Positions 38,620 to 48,872 of a DNA stretch of 64,000 nt are shown in pieces (position 1 is the first letter of the stretch; every line of letters starts with the position of its first letter). Under the pieces are notes generated by a model. That model was not told where the DNA came from, made no database searches, and saw only the letters and a list, made by a program, of their open reading frames with translations. Position numbers and translations under genes: made by a program. The stretch comes from Rheinheimera sp. SA_1 (GTDB taxonomy: Bacteria > Pseudomonadota > Gammaproteobacteria > Enterobacterales > Alteromonadaceae): NCBI RefSeq assembly GCF_001669775.1, contig NZ_LXWK01000016.1, positions 496,001-560,000 of the forward strand. The letters run 5' to 3'.

Positions 38620-38824
38620 AGTATCGCATCTTGATGCTAAAGGTTTTTACAAATGAGGCTGAAATTATCCATTACAATTCTGATAACGCGAATTACGAAG
38701 AATTAACTCTCCCGAATTTTGCGAATATATTCAAAAACTAGTAAGGTTTGAACATAGCAATTTTATAAGTCTTTACTTTTAGGGTATTGCAGCGGCGTAT
38801 GATGATAAATACAAGGAGTATGTA

Positions 38825-41800
38825 TTGGAAAAGCAGCTAAAAGTATTTTTGAAGTACCGATGGTCTTTGCTGGTTTTTCTAATAGGCATCATGCTCAGTG
38901 TTTTGTTGGGATATCAAACGTATCAAAATAATTCGACGCGTATTCACGAGACAATGCAAGAGTCGCTTGACCAAGCCTCAGACAGCATCTTAACCAAAGT
39001 AAAGCTTTATCAGTATGGTTTACGCGGCGCCCGTGGAGCAGTTTTAACCGCTGGTGAGCATAGTATAAATCGAGCACTGTTTTATCGTTATAGTTTAACC
39101 CGAGATGTTGATCTGGAGTTCCCAGGGGCGCGCGGTTTTGGTTTTATCCGTCGTGTGCCTGCCAGCGAAAAGGAGCAGTTTTTAGCAAAAGCACGTGCCG
39201 ATGGCTGGCCTCAGTTTAATATCAGAGAATTGGCGCCGAACTCAAACGAGCGGTACGTGATCCAATACATTGAGCCTGTAGAACGGAATACAGCTGCTGT
39301 GGGTTTAGATATAGCTTCAGAGCACAATAGATTCTTTGCGGCAAAATCAGCCATGCTTAGTGGCGAGGTCAGGTTAACCGGACCCATTACACTGGTGCAG
39401 GCGTCAGGTTTACCACAACAGTCTTTTTTAATGTTGATGCCCTTGTACCGTAGCGTCAAAACACCTGAGACAGAGACAGAAAGGGAGCAACAGGCCTTTG
39501 GTTGGAGTTACGCTCCACTGATCATGGCCGAGGTATTGGCTCATGTCAGATTAGATGCCGGCAAATTTATCCTTAGCCTGGATGATGTCACTGAATCAGA
39601 AACTCCAATTCGTTTTTTTAGTAATGGTTCCGAAGCCGCGGGCTTATATCCTATCAACACAGTGCAGACTATTTATGGTCGCAGCTGGCGTTTTAACATG
39701 GCGGCACAGCCTGCATTTATTCAAAGCATGCATTTGCAATCGCCTGTAAAGCTTAGTTTGTTTGGTGCTATTGCCTCTTTGCTTCTGGGACTGCTGACTG
39801 GCTTAATCGAGACTAATCGAAGAAATAAAGAACGATTGTTTGCACAGCAAGCCAAACTGGTTTCGTTAGTGGAGAGCTCAGCCGATGGCATTATTTCTTG
39901 CACCCTCGATGGCAAAATTTTAAGTTGGAACAAAGGCGCAGAAACTCTGTTCGGTTACTCCAGTGCCGAAGCAGTAAACACAGAGCTACAAAATTTGATT
40001 GCGCAGCCTTTGCTGACTGACGAACTCTCGGCCAGATTGCACGATGTTGCGCAAGGTAAATCAATCACTAATTACGATACAGTCCATAAAACCAAAGGCG
40101 GTTCACTGATTGATGTATCTATCACTTTATCTCCAATATACGCTGAAAACGGCAAGGTCGTTGCGGCATCAAAAACAGTACGGGATATTTCAGCACAAAA
40201 ATTAGCCGAAGCTAAAGTGCGCGAATTAAACAGCAATTTAGAAGCCAAAGTAGCTCAACGAACAGCGGAGATCGCCAGTCTCAATGTATTGTTCAAAAAC
40301 GTACTAGCCTCAGCATCCGACTTCGCCATCGTAGCCACAGATATCCGGGGAACTATCCAGTTATTTAATGGGGGGGCTGAGCTTTTGTTGGGCTATAGCG
40401 CTGATGAGATGATTGGTAAAACAACGCCGCTGCGCTTCCATTCTGTAGAAGAGCTGACACTTCGTCTCTATGCGGTTGAAGAGAAGCATTCGCTCTTATC
40501 TCAGCCGGACTTTCAAAACCTGATTAAGTTTTCTGAGCATCACGAGGGCTCCATGGAATGGTGCTACTTGAACAAGGAAGGAAGACAGATAGATGTCAAT
40601 CTGGTGATCACGACAATACGTGATGATGAACATCGGCCGGTTGGTTATCTCTTTATTGCTACCGATATTACTCTGCAAAAACAAAAACAAACTGAACTGA
40701 TAGCCACACAGCAACAGCTGCTCAGTCAAACAGAACAGCTGACGCTCGCTTATAAAGTTGCAGAACTAGGCATTTGGGAATGGCGGTTGCTTGATAATTC
40801 CTTGGTATGGAATGACAAAATGTTCGAATTATACGAACAGCCTACTGCGTTAAATCACAACGGCTTGAATTACTCGCATTGGGAGTCCAGAGTGCATCCT
40901 GATGATCGCAATGCAACAGCTTCTCTACTGCAGGATGCGGTTGCTGGTATCCGCGAATACACGCCAATTTTTCGCCTACAGTTGCCTTGCGGTAAAACTC
41001 GTTATATCCAAGGTGCTGCTTATGTTCAGCGTGATGCTCAAGGCGGAGCCATCCGCGTGGTGGGTATCAATCGGGACATTACCGCTGAACGTGAACTTGA
41101 GCTGCAATTGCGAGAGTCTAAACATTTAGCAGAAGCGGCAAATAGCGCCAAGTCGATGTTCTTAGCCAATATGAGTCATGAAATCCGCACACCGATGAAT
41201 GCGGTTTTGGGGATGTTGCAGCTGATGAAATCAACGGAACTTTCGATTCAGCAACACGACTACACCAGTAAAGCGCAGATCGCAGCCAAATCATTACTGA
41301 ATTTAATCAATGATATTCTTGATTACTCCAAGATTGAGGCAGGTAAACTTGAGCTGGAGCAGCAACCATTTAACACCGAAGCATTGTTGAGGGAACTTGA
41401 TGTGGTGTTATCCCCCAGTCTAGGTAAAAAAAATATTGAGCTGCTGTTCGATATTGACAGTGCTTTACCCGCGGCAGTCGAAGGCGATAGGCTGAGATTA
41501 CAGCAAGTATTGGTCAACCTAGCCAGCAATGCGATTAAGTTCACAACTGACGGTGAAGTGGTTCTTCAATTAACGCTACTGCAATTACAAGACAAAAAAA
41601 CACGGATCCGTTTTAGTGTTCGTGACACTGGTATTGGTATTAGCCCATCTCAGCAGCAACGTATTTTTGAAGGTTTTACTCAAGCCGAAGCCTCAACAAC
41701 CCGTCAGTATGGCGGCACCGGTCTTGGGCTGGTGATCAGCAAGTGTCTTGTTGAGTTGATGGGGGGAGAGTTGCAGTTGCAAAGTGAGCCAGGCAAAGGC

Positions 41801-43246
41801 AGTTGTTTTTGGTTTGACCTTGAGTTTAATGTTGCCACAGAAATGAAGGCAGAGCGCCCCGTTACTATAGGTTCTGATACTAGGGTGTTGATTGTGGATG
41901 ATAATCCAACTGCTTTGGAGATCCTGCAAAAAACAGTAGAGCAACTCGGTGCGAGTGTCATGCTGGCGCGTTCTGGTGAAGAAGCGTTGGCCTGTGTTGA
42001 GCACTGCTTTGCTACAAATCAAGCACTGCATGTGGTGTTGATGGATTATCGCATGCCTGGCATGAATGGCTTGGAAGTGGCTCAGCGTATCAGAGCAAAA
42101 TTCGCAGCAAGCGATTTGCCAGTGATGATTATGGTCAGTGCTTTTGGCCGTGACGAAATTATCAAAGCGCAAACTACAGAAGTTGTTCCTTACGCGGCTT
42201 ATCTGACGAAGCCAGTTACACCACTACAAGTCGGATTGGTTATTGAGCGCTCTATTTCCGGAGATATATTAAAGCCATCTTTGAAAGTGCAACCGCAACT
42301 AAGCACCGCGCCTTTGCATGGTCTGCATTTATTGCTGGTGGAAGACAACGAATTTAATCGTGTGGTTGCTTCTGAACTGCTGGAAAACGAAGGTGCAGTG
42401 GTGTCTATGGCCATTGGTGGGCAGGAAGGCATTAATGCAGTAATGAAAGGAGATATCAGTTACGACCTGGTATTGATGGATGTGCAGATGCCTGTCGTTG
42501 ATGGCTTAGCAGCCACACGACAAATCCGTGCTGATGCTCGTTTTGCATCACTGCCTATTATTGCGATGACAGCGAATGTTTATACATCCGATCAGGAAGA
42601 CTGCCTGAAGGCAGGCATGAACGGGCATTTAGCCAAGCCTTTTGATTTAGATAAAGTTATTGAAACTATTTTATTTTTTACCAACAAGTCAGTTGATAAA
42701 GATACTCATATACCCATGTTAACCGATGAGTTGAACGAGCCTTCGGGGCTCCTCGCAATGCGCCCGTCTGGTAAAGCTGATGGTTATGTTGCTGGTCATG
42801 CAGATGGCGGCCTTGTTGAAACGACAAGCCAGAAAGTGCATGACGAAACGACTTACCTTGCTGAGATTGAACTGCAGGAGATTCATATTAATAGGAAAAA
42901 TCTTGAAGTGCTGCTCAAGCCTTTTGGCGGGAAAGAGGCGTTTTATCGACGCTTAATCCAAGTGTTCGAACAAAACTTTGCCAGCCAATTACTGAGCCTA
43001 CAGGAAAAAATTAAACAAAGCGATCATCAGGAAGTTCTGGCAATTCTGCATGCCATCAGGGGGACGTCTGGTACTATTGGACTTGCAACCTTGTATAAAG
43101 TGATTTGTCATCTTGAAACTAAGTGCAAGCAAGAAATTGACCGTTCAGAATCGGACCTCATCCAGCTTTATTCAGGTCTTATCGACCGGTTAAATTTTGT
43201 CGCGCAGCAAGAATTGTCTGATATCCATCAGTTATTAGCAAAGTAA
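38825..43246 (+). CDS. Hybrid sensor histidine kinase (CHASE-PAS-HisKA-HATPase-REC-REC-Hpt)
   Basis: 1473 residues from a TTG at 38825, chosen because AAGGAG lies six bases before it; a nearby ATG is out of frame. Order: membrane segment (~14-30), extracytoplasmic CHASE domain (GARGFGFIRRVPASE, SNERYVIQYIEPVERN, MLSGEVRLTGPITL), membrane segment (~308-326), three PAS modules (~342-765), kinase core with H785 in MSHEIRTPMN, ATPase with RDTGIGI and GTGLGLVIS, receivers with D1074 (LMDYRMPGMNG) and D1219 (LMDVQMPVVDG), and a C-terminal Hpt with H1409 (HAIRGTSGTIG). This is a complete in-cis phosphorelay. No dedicated output regulator is adjacent; the GGDEF protein downstream is a candidate. Confidence 0.93.
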   Translation: MEKQLKVFLKYRWSLLVFLIGIMLSVLLGYQTYQNNSTRIHETMQESLDQASDSILTKVKLYQYGLRGARGAVLTAGEHSINRALFYRYSLTRDVDLEFPGARGFGFIRRVPASEKEQFLAKARADGWPQFNIRELAPNSNERYVIQYIEPVERNTAAVGLDIASEHNRFFAAKSAMLSGEVRLTGPITLVQASGLPQQSFLMLMPLYRSVKTPETETEREQQAFGWSYAPLIMAEVLAHVRLDAGKFILSLDDVTESETPIRFFSNGSEAAGLYPINTVQTIYGRSWRFNMAAQPAFIQSMHLQSPVKLSLFGAIASLLLGLLTGLIETNRRNKERLFAQQAKLVSLVESSADGIISCTLDGKILSWNKGAETLFGYSSAEAVNTELQNLIAQPLLTDELSARLHDVAQGKSITNYDTVHKTKGGSLIDVSITLSPIYAENGKVVAASKTVRDISAQKLAEAKVRELNSNLEAKVAQRTAEIASLNVLFKNVLASASDFAIVATDIRGTIQLFNGGAELLLGYSADEMIGKTTPLRFHSVEELTLRLYAVEEKHSLLSQPDFQNLIKFSEHHEGSMEWCYLNKEGRQIDVNLVITTIRDDEHRPVGYLFIATDITLQKQKQTELIATQQQLLSQTEQLTLAYKVAELGIWEWRLLDNSLVWNDKMFELYEQPTALNHNGLNYSHWESRVHPDDRNATASLLQDAVAGIREYTPIFRLQLPCGKTRYIQGAAYVQRDAQGGAIRVVGINRDITAERELELQLRESKHLAEAANSAKSMFLANMSHEIRTPMNAVLGMLQLMKSTELSIQQHDYTSKAQIAAKSLLNLINDILDYSKIEAGKLELEQQPFNTEALLRELDVVLSPSLGKKNIELLFDIDSALPAAVEGDRLRLQQVLVNLASNAIKFTTDGEVVLQLTLLQLQDKKTRIRFSVRDTGIGISPSQQQRIFEGFTQAEASTTRQYGGTGLGLVISKCLVELMGGELQLQSEPGKGSCFWFDLEFNVATEMKAERPVTIGSDTRVLIVDDNPTALEILQKTVEQLGASVMLARSGEEALACVEHCFATNQALHVVLMDYRMPGMNGLEVAQRIRAKFAASDLPVMIMVSAFGRDEIIKAQTTEVVPYAAYLTKPVTPLQVGLVIERSISGDILKPSLKVQPQLSTAPLHGLHLLLVEDNEFNRVVASELLENEGAVVSMAIGGQEGINAVMKGDISYDLVLMDVQMPVVDGLAATRQIRADARFASLPIIAMTANVYTSDQEDCLKAGMNGHLAKPFDLDKVIETILFFTNKSVDKDTHIPMLTDELNEPSGLLAMRPSGKADGYVAGHADGGLVETTSQKVHDETTYLAEIELQEIHINRKNLEVLLKPFGGKEAFYRRLIQVFEQNFASQLLSLQEKIKQSDHQEVLAILHAIRGTSGTIGLATLYKVICHLETKCKQEIDRSESDLIQLYSGLIDRLNFVAQQELSDIHQLLAK

Positions 43247-43250
43247 CAAG

Positions 43251-43270
43251 TCTCATCAGATGAGATTTTA
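43251..43270. terminator. Weak bidirectional terminator candidate
   Basis: TCTCATC-A-GATGAGA followed by TTTTA, between the convergent kinase genes. The loop is too tight for the full stem, so this is weakly supported. Confidence 0.3.
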
Positions 43271-43306
43271 AAAATTGCCTTACTTGTATTTTTATTGAGC
43301 AACTGG

Positions 43307-44800
43307 CTACGTCAAGCTTCGCTTGACACGAAACCAAAAAATAGCACCGCCGTCTGGTCTTGCTTTGTAGCCAATGTCGCCTCCCATCGCTTCAACTAAA
43401 CTTTTACTAATGGCTAAACCCAAACCGGAACCGTCAAACTGGCGATTGGTAGCGCTGTCTTGTTGGCTAAATTGGGTGAATAAATAAGGTAAGAATTCAG
43501 GTTTTACGCCAGGCCCTTGGTCTTCGATTGCAATAGTGACAAATAAGTTTTCTATCGTTGCGACAACGTTCACCTGTGAGTCTGGCGGTGAGAACTTTAT
43601 AGCGTTCGAAAGCAAATTTGACATGACTTGCATAAATCGTTGTGGATCAACGGTAATACTAATTGGCTGGCATAGAGGTTTTAGGTCAAGTTGAATTTTT
43701 TTATCTGCTAAGTAATAGCGATGTTCTGCAACCGCATCCTCGAGCATTGGTTGTAGTTGTGCCGCTTGCAGTTCGATTGACATTTTTGTGGTTTTAAGTT
43801 TTGAAAAATCCAACACATCGGTAATTAAGTGCTTCAGTCGGTTGGCATTATTAAGTGTGATATCAATAAGCTTCTTGGCTTTTAGCGGGATATCGCCAAA
43901 TTTACCTGAATGCAGCAGATGAAGACTTCCAAGAATTGCGGTGAGCGGCGTGCGAAGTTCATGGCTAATGTTGGCGATAAAATCATTCTGTAATTTTTCG
44001 TACTGTTTCCGTTGGCTAATATCCGTTAGCAGAACGATATATTTTATATCATCGACGAGAAGCGTTTGATCAAGTTGTCTGATCTGTAGTTGCACATCAA
44101 TTCTCTCACCGCTGCTGCGGCAAATCAGCGTTTCATACGTCTCTGCCACAAAGTTGTCGGGAAGATTTTTTTGCGTAGCATCCTGTTCTGGAATTTTCGT
44201 TTTCGTGAAGTATGCCGAAAAAGTGTCGTCGGTAAAAAAGCTGAGTACATGAGCATCCATCAAGCGAGCATGTGTCTGCGCCAGTAAAATTTCCGCCCCC
44301 GCATTAGCAAAGCGTATACATCCAGTTTCTGATACAGCAAGGATTGCGATATCCTTTGCGCCGTCCAACACCGAGCGTAAGAAATACCGGCTAGATTCAG
44401 CATCTTTAGCCAAGGCTTGCAGTTGATTTTTTGTTTTTAACAATTCTTGTTCAAAATTGGCGCGTTGCTCTGCGGGTAAAATCACCCAGCGGTAACACGC
44501 TTGTTGTTCAAAACGGCCTTCCTGAATATTTAGCAAAACGGGTAATGGCGTATTTGATTTTCGTTTTATTTTTAGGTAAAACTCTTTGATCACCCCCTCT
44601 TTACGCAACATTGGCCACAGATGTGTTTGTAGTAGAATATTTGCAGCAGGTGGGAATAATTCTTCAATACGGTTAACTTGCGCTTTTTTTCCAATGTAAA
44701 AGTCGTTTAATGCAAATTTATTGATAAAAATTATTTGCCCACATAGATCAGTGACGATGACCGGGCATGGCAAGGCGTCAAGTTCGAGGGAGGCGGTCAA
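43307..44800 (-). CDS. PAS-domain sensor histidine kinase coupled to RsbQ-like hydrolase
   Basis: 497 residues, no membrane segments. An N-terminal PAS (~5-110: CPVIVTDLCGQIIFINKFAL) and a second PAS (~140-265: ILAVSETGCIRFANAGAEIL) precede the kinase core, H280 in ISHELRTPLT, and an ATPase with DQGPGV, FSQQDSATNRQFDGSGLGLA. It lacks its own receiver, so it must act on a separate regulator. Its ATG overlaps the stop of the RsbQ-like gene by four bases (ATGA), so the two proteins are very probably made together. By analogy with RsbQ-RsbP, the PAS may receive the signal generated by the hydrolase; this is inference. Confidence 0.9.
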   Translation of the reverse strand: MTASLELDALPCPVIVTDLCGQIIFINKFALNDFYIGKKAQVNRIEELFPPAANILLQTHLWPMLRKEGVIKEFYLKIKRKSNTPLPVLLNIQEGRFEQQACYRWVILPAEQRANFEQELLKTKNQLQALAKDAESSRYFLRSVLDGAKDIAILAVSETGCIRFANAGAEILLAQTHARLMDAHVLSFFTDDTFSAYFTKTKIPEQDATQKNLPDNFVAETYETLICRSSGERIDVQLQIRQLDQTLLVDDIKYIVLLTDISQRKQYEKLQNDFIANISHELRTPLTAILGSLHLLHSGKFGDIPLKAKKLIDITLNNANRLKHLITDVLDFSKLKTTKMSIELQAAQLQPMLEDAVAEHRYYLADKKIQLDLKPLCQPISITVDPQRFMQVMSNLLSNAIKFSPPDSQVNVVATIENLFVTIAIEDQGPGVKPEFLPYLFTQFSQQDSATNRQFDGSGLGLAISKSLVEAMGGDIGYKARPDGGAIFWFRVKRSLT

Positions 44801-45612
44801 TTCTGAAGCTCAGGCTGGATAAACTGACGAATTGCATCAATCACTAACGGTGGATTGGTCATATGTGCAGCATGGCCAGTGACATTGAGCACCTGCAACT
44901 GACTATTTTTTATTTGTTGATTAACAAACTTACCTACAGCTATAGGTGCCAGCGCATCTTCAGCGTGTTGTAAAATAAGACTTGGTACCTGCAGCTTCGC
45001 GAAATCCGCTCTGTTATCGGCAAAGAAAGTTGCTTTAGCAAAATTCCGGCTGACAATTGGATCGGTTGAACAAAAGCTGTCTGAAAGCTGACCCGAAATG
45101 GCAGGATCGTTCCCGGTGCCTGCGACCACGGGTCCAAGATAACTTGCCCACCCCAGATAATTCTGATCCATCAGTTCAAGCAAACCTTCCAAATCATCTT
45201 TGTCAAACCCACCAAAATAATCAGGTGGTATATTCAGAAAACAGGGGGATGGGCCGAGTAATACCATTTTCCGAAACAGGCCTGGTCTGGCATTTGCCGC
45301 TAACACTCCGATACTGCAACTGACAGAATGCCCGATGAAAATCACATTCTCTTTCAGTTCTAAAGCATCACAGATTTCAAGAATATCCTTAGCATATCCA
45401 TCAAGCGTTGCATATCGCTCAAAATTGTAGTTATCAATGTCAGACTGACCACTGCCGACAAAATCGAATAACACCTGGCGAGCTTGCTGGTTAAATGCGG
45501 GAGTGATTGCACTCCACATCGCCTGGCTACAGCCAAAGCCATGGGCATACATTAGGACTGGTCGGTCTTTTGTGCCATTGATATGTACGTTGTTACGCTG
45601 CAAAATATTCAT
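44797..45612 (-). CDS. RsbQ-like alpha/beta hydrolase (signalling hydrolase)
   Basis: 271 residues from MNILQRNNVHINGTKDRPVL. The whole length follows Bacillus RsbQ as I know it: FGCSQAMWSAITPAF, LFDFVGSGQSD, RYATLDGYAKDILEICDAL, GPSPCFLN and FCSTDPIVSRNFAKA. The triad falls at S96 (GHSVS), D219 (HAEDALAP) and H247 (VTGHAAHM), the same numbers as in RsbQ. RsbQ activates the PAS phosphatase RsbP in energy stress and is related to the plant D14/KAI2 receptors. Here it is the first gene of an operon with a PAS histidine kinase. Cytoplasmic; ligand unknown. Confidence 0.92.
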   Translation of the reverse strand: MNILQRNNVHINGTKDRPVLMYAHGFGCSQAMWSAITPAFNQQARQVLFDFVGSGQSDIDNYNFERYATLDGYAKDILEICDALELKENVIFIGHSVSCSIGVLAANARPGLFRKMVLLGPSPCFLNIPPDYFGGFDKDDLEGLLELMDQNYLGWASYLGPVVAGTGNDPAISGQLSDSFCSTDPIVSRNFAKATFFADNRADFAKLQVPSLILQHAEDALAPIAVGKFVNQQIKNSQLQVLNVTGHAAHMTNPPLVIDAIRQFIQPELQN

Positions 45613-45968
45613 CGCAGAATCCGCCTTTTGGTTAACCCACACAGTAGAAATTAATTTAGCTTGATTTGAAATTTAAACCCGCTAATGTAGGAAAATTCTG
45701 AATCAATTAAGCTTGCCGAAACTATATCGCTTTTAGCTGATATAAGGTAATGGTTAACAGCTAAAAATATGCATTTTTATTCGATGCTATTTTATCAAGT
45801 TTATGCACCCAAAAGTGGTTCAGGTTAGAACAAGGTTGGAGATTAGAATTTATAGCTGATTTCACTGAGTGTGTACCTGAAAAACCACAACTGTGCTTTA
45901 ATCATATTTAACTTTTTAAGTATAAAAAGTTAAATTCAGCGCTAGCTTAGAACGGAGAGTCGTGGTCC
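45613..45968. other. Divergent regulatory spacer
   Basis: AT-rich 356-bp region between the RsbQ-like operon and the Cache kinase, presumably holding both promoters. The only strong structure is the inverted repeat at 45907-45934. No gene is apparent. Confidence 0.5.
45907..45934. promoter_or_regulatory. 11-bp inverted repeat upstream of the Cache kinase
   Basis: TTTAACTTTTT-AAGTAT-AAAAAGTTAAA, perfect 11-bp arms, 35 bp before the kinase start. Its position fits an operator or a leader hairpin; the ribosome site GGAGAG lies 19 bp further on. Confidence 0.5.
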
Positions 45969-48854
45969 ATGGATGTATTTCGTTTTCGTTCCCCCCAATT
46001 TTGGACTGTACTCATTTGTTTGTTGTTTGCCATGATGATTGCGCTGGCGGCAATAGTAACGAATGTGTTACGTAATGATCAATTTGAAAGCCGATTTGAC
46101 AACAACCATTATAAAGACCTTCGCGCTATGGAGCGGGTTCAAACCGAGTTAACTCAGCAGGCGTTACTAACCGCCCACCTTGTCAAAGAAAATCAAAACT
46201 TCGTTCAGTTGTTAGTAGATGCAGCCCAAGCCCGGAAGAATGGAGGCGCCGAAGACGCACTGTTGCCAATCCGCACGCAACTGCATCAAATTGCTCATCC
46301 CTATTGGACATACTTACAACAACGTGGCGTCAAGCAGCTGCATTTTCACTTAGCACCAAATGCGTTTACACTTTATCGTGCACATCGTCCTGATTTTCAT
46401 AGTGATATTCTGGCAGAAGTTCGTCCTTTAGTAATGGATGTGTTTCATTCGGCACAACCGAATAGTGGACTAGAAGTGGGTCGTAATGGTCTTGGATTGA
46501 GAGCTGTGGTGCCATTGATTGTATCTGGCGAGGTAATAGCAGCCGTCGAAGTTGGGTATGGATTGACGGGTATCTTAACGTTGAATCAGGGTGAGCAGTT
46601 ACCGACTGTTAACTACTCGGCTGGTGTTGCGTTTATTTTTAACAAAACAGTGCTTGAGGTTCTTGATGGAAAAGTTCGTGACCAGTTTATAGTCAACAGC
46701 GATGCTGCTTGGGTCACCGATCAAGATTTTTTAAACCAAACAAAAATTCTTTCGCAAATCCCGGAAAAAATCGATAAACCAACGTTTTTGTTCATCAAAA
46801 GTGACTCAAAACAATTATTACTGACTTTGATGCCTTGGTACCAATTTGGCTCAACTGCCCTAAATGCCGATGTTGTCCTTGCCAGTTGGCAAGATGTCAC
46901 GCAGATGTACCAGGAGAAAACTCAGACTGATTTGATGATTAATCTCATTTGGTTTATCACGCTGGTCGTCGGCGTTCTCTTGGTCTACTTCATCAGTAAA
47001 AAGCTGCAAGAAAGTACCGCTGCGACCATGGCTGAGCAGCAAAAAGACTTGTTGTGGTCACAGCAGAAACTGAATGCTTTGTTTGAATTGTCACCTGACT
47101 CAATTTTATTAAACCGACTTTCGGATGGTGTCTATCTGGATGCGAATCCGGCTATGACTGAATTAACAGGGTATACCTTTGATGAGCTAAAGCAGCTTAG
47201 TTACTTTGACCTGACGCCGCAAATATATGAACAGCAAGAAAAAGAGCAGCTTCGCCAACTCAACGAAACGGGACGATATGGGCCTTTTCGCAAGCAATAC
47301 CGGCATAAAAATGGTGAACTAATCGATATCGAATTACGGGGCGTGAAATTTATCAGTCCGTCCGGTGAGCCAATGATTTGGTCCATCATTACCGATCGAC
47401 GTGAAAATATGAAATTGGAACGGTTGAAAACAGACTTTATTTCAACAGTTAGTCATGAACTACGCACCCCTTTAACCTCAGTGAACGGCTCTTTAGATTT
47501 ACTACTCAGTGGTGCTGCTGGCGAATTGCCACCCAAAGCACAAAAACTGCTTGGTATCGCTGTTAAAAACAATAAACGATTGATTGCGTTGGTGAATGAT
47601 TTGCTAGATATGGAAAAACTTTCCCAAGGCAAACTTGCGTTTAAGCCGGAGTTTGTTAGCAGTCAAGCGTTAATGCAAAACGCGATAGAGAACAATTTCC
47701 CCTTCGCCGAGCTGTATAAAGTCAGCTTGCGGTTAGGGAAAATACAGGATGTCCGTCTCTACATCGACGCAGACCGCATCCAGCAAGTGCTGGCGAATCT
47801 GATTTCTAATGCTGCGAAATTTTCACCTGCGGATTCAGATGTGCTCATTCATAGTCAATTAAAACCGCATGTTATTCGAATCGCCGTCACCGACCAAGGT
47901 CGCGGTTTAACGGCTGAACAAATTTCGAAATTATTTGAACGCTTTTCGCAATTGGATAATTCCAGCAACAAGGAGCAACCGGGTTCAGGCCTAGGGCTTG
48001 CCATCAGCCGTGAAATCATGGTGCAAAGCGGTGGACAAATTGGCGTTGAATCGGAGCCAGGCGTAGGCAGCACCTTCTGGATTGAATTGCCATTGGCGGA
48101 AAAACCGGTTTTACCAGTGCAGAAAAAGCGCATTTTGGTGGTTGAGGATGATGCTGATACCGCTTTTACTCTCAAAGAATTACTGCAAGCCAGTGGTTAT
48201 GATGCTGATGTTGCCCATGAAGTGAAGCAAGCGTGGTTGTTATTGCAGCAACGGCAGTACGATTTGGTCACGCTTGATCTCAATTTAAATGGTGAAAGTG
48301 GCGGCGAATTCTTTTTAAAATTAAGAGATACAGCAGATTTTTCAAAATTGCCTGTATTAGTTGTATCCGCATTTATCGAGCAAGGCAAATTGCTGCTGAA
48401 TGCCATTGCGCATACCGTTGATTGGTTAGAGAAACCGGTGAACACGGATTTACTGAGTACAAAAATTGAATACTTGCTATCGCAAAGCGGTACACGACTG
48501 ACATCAGCCCGGATATTACATGTGGAAGATGATGATGACATCGTATCCATTATGCAAATGCAGCTTGAATGTAAGTTTCATTACCACCACGCCGGCAATT
48601 TGGCTGAGGCCAGAGCTAAACTCAGAAGCAACCGCTATGATTTAGTGTTATTAGATATTGGATTACCGGATGGCAATGGTTGGCAGTTGATACCAGATTT
48701 ACAGTTGTATCATGCCAAAGTCCCGGTCATTGTTTTTTCAGCGCAAGATGTCAGTGTCAATCAAAAAAATCAGGCGACAGCGGTGTTTGGTAAAACTAAA
48801 GTGGAGCCATCAGCATTAGTTGAGCAAATTAGTCAGATATTAGGTGTGAAATAA
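45969..48854 (+). CDS. Hybrid sensor histidine kinase (double Cache-PAS-HisKA-HATPase-REC-REC)
   Basis: 961 residues. Membrane segment ~17-36, then a double Cache-type periplasmic domain (LHFHLAPNAFTLYRAHRPDF, SGLEVGRNGLGLRAVVPLIV) to a second membrane segment near 325-342. PAS ~365-485 (FELSPDSILLNRLSDGVYLD). Kinase H496 in VSHELRTPLT, ATPase with DQGRGL and GSGLGLAIS. Two receivers follow, with D770 (TLDLNLNGE) and D896 (LLDIGLPDGNGW). The second ends without a Hpt, unlike the CHASE kinase. It is followed 18 bp later by a lone receiver and a further kinase in one direction, so these probably form an operon. Confidence 0.92.
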   Translation: MDVFRFRSPQFWTVLICLLFAMMIALAAIVTNVLRNDQFESRFDNNHYKDLRAMERVQTELTQQALLTAHLVKENQNFVQLLVDAAQARKNGGAEDALLPIRTQLHQIAHPYWTYLQQRGVKQLHFHLAPNAFTLYRAHRPDFHSDILAEVRPLVMDVFHSAQPNSGLEVGRNGLGLRAVVPLIVSGEVIAAVEVGYGLTGILTLNQGEQLPTVNYSAGVAFIFNKTVLEVLDGKVRDQFIVNSDAAWVTDQDFLNQTKILSQIPEKIDKPTFLFIKSDSKQLLLTLMPWYQFGSTALNADVVLASWQDVTQMYQEKTQTDLMINLIWFITLVVGVLLVYFISKKLQESTAATMAEQQKDLLWSQQKLNALFELSPDSILLNRLSDGVYLDANPAMTELTGYTFDELKQLSYFDLTPQIYEQQEKEQLRQLNETGRYGPFRKQYRHKNGELIDIELRGVKFISPSGEPMIWSIITDRRENMKLERLKTDFISTVSHELRTPLTSVNGSLDLLLSGAAGELPPKAQKLLGIAVKNNKRLIALVNDLLDMEKLSQGKLAFKPEFVSSQALMQNAIENNFPFAELYKVSLRLGKIQDVRLYIDADRIQQVLANLISNAAKFSPADSDVLIHSQLKPHVIRIAVTDQGRGLTAEQISKLFERFSQLDNSSNKEQPGSGLGLAISREIMVQSGGQIGVESEPGVGSTFWIELPLAEKPVLPVQKKRILVVEDDADTAFTLKELLQASGYDADVAHEVKQAWLLLQQRQYDLVTLDLNLNGESGGEFFLKLRDTADFSKLPVLVVSAFIEQGKLLLNAIAHTVDWLEKPVNTDLLSTKIEYLLSQSGTRLTSARILHVEDDDDIVSIMQMQLECKFHYHHAGNLAEARAKLRSNRYDLVLLDIGLPDGNGWQLIPDLQLYHAKVPVIVFSAQDVSVNQKNQATAVFGKTKVEPSALVEQISQILGVK

Positions 48855-48872
48855 CCACAAGCCGGAGTCTTC

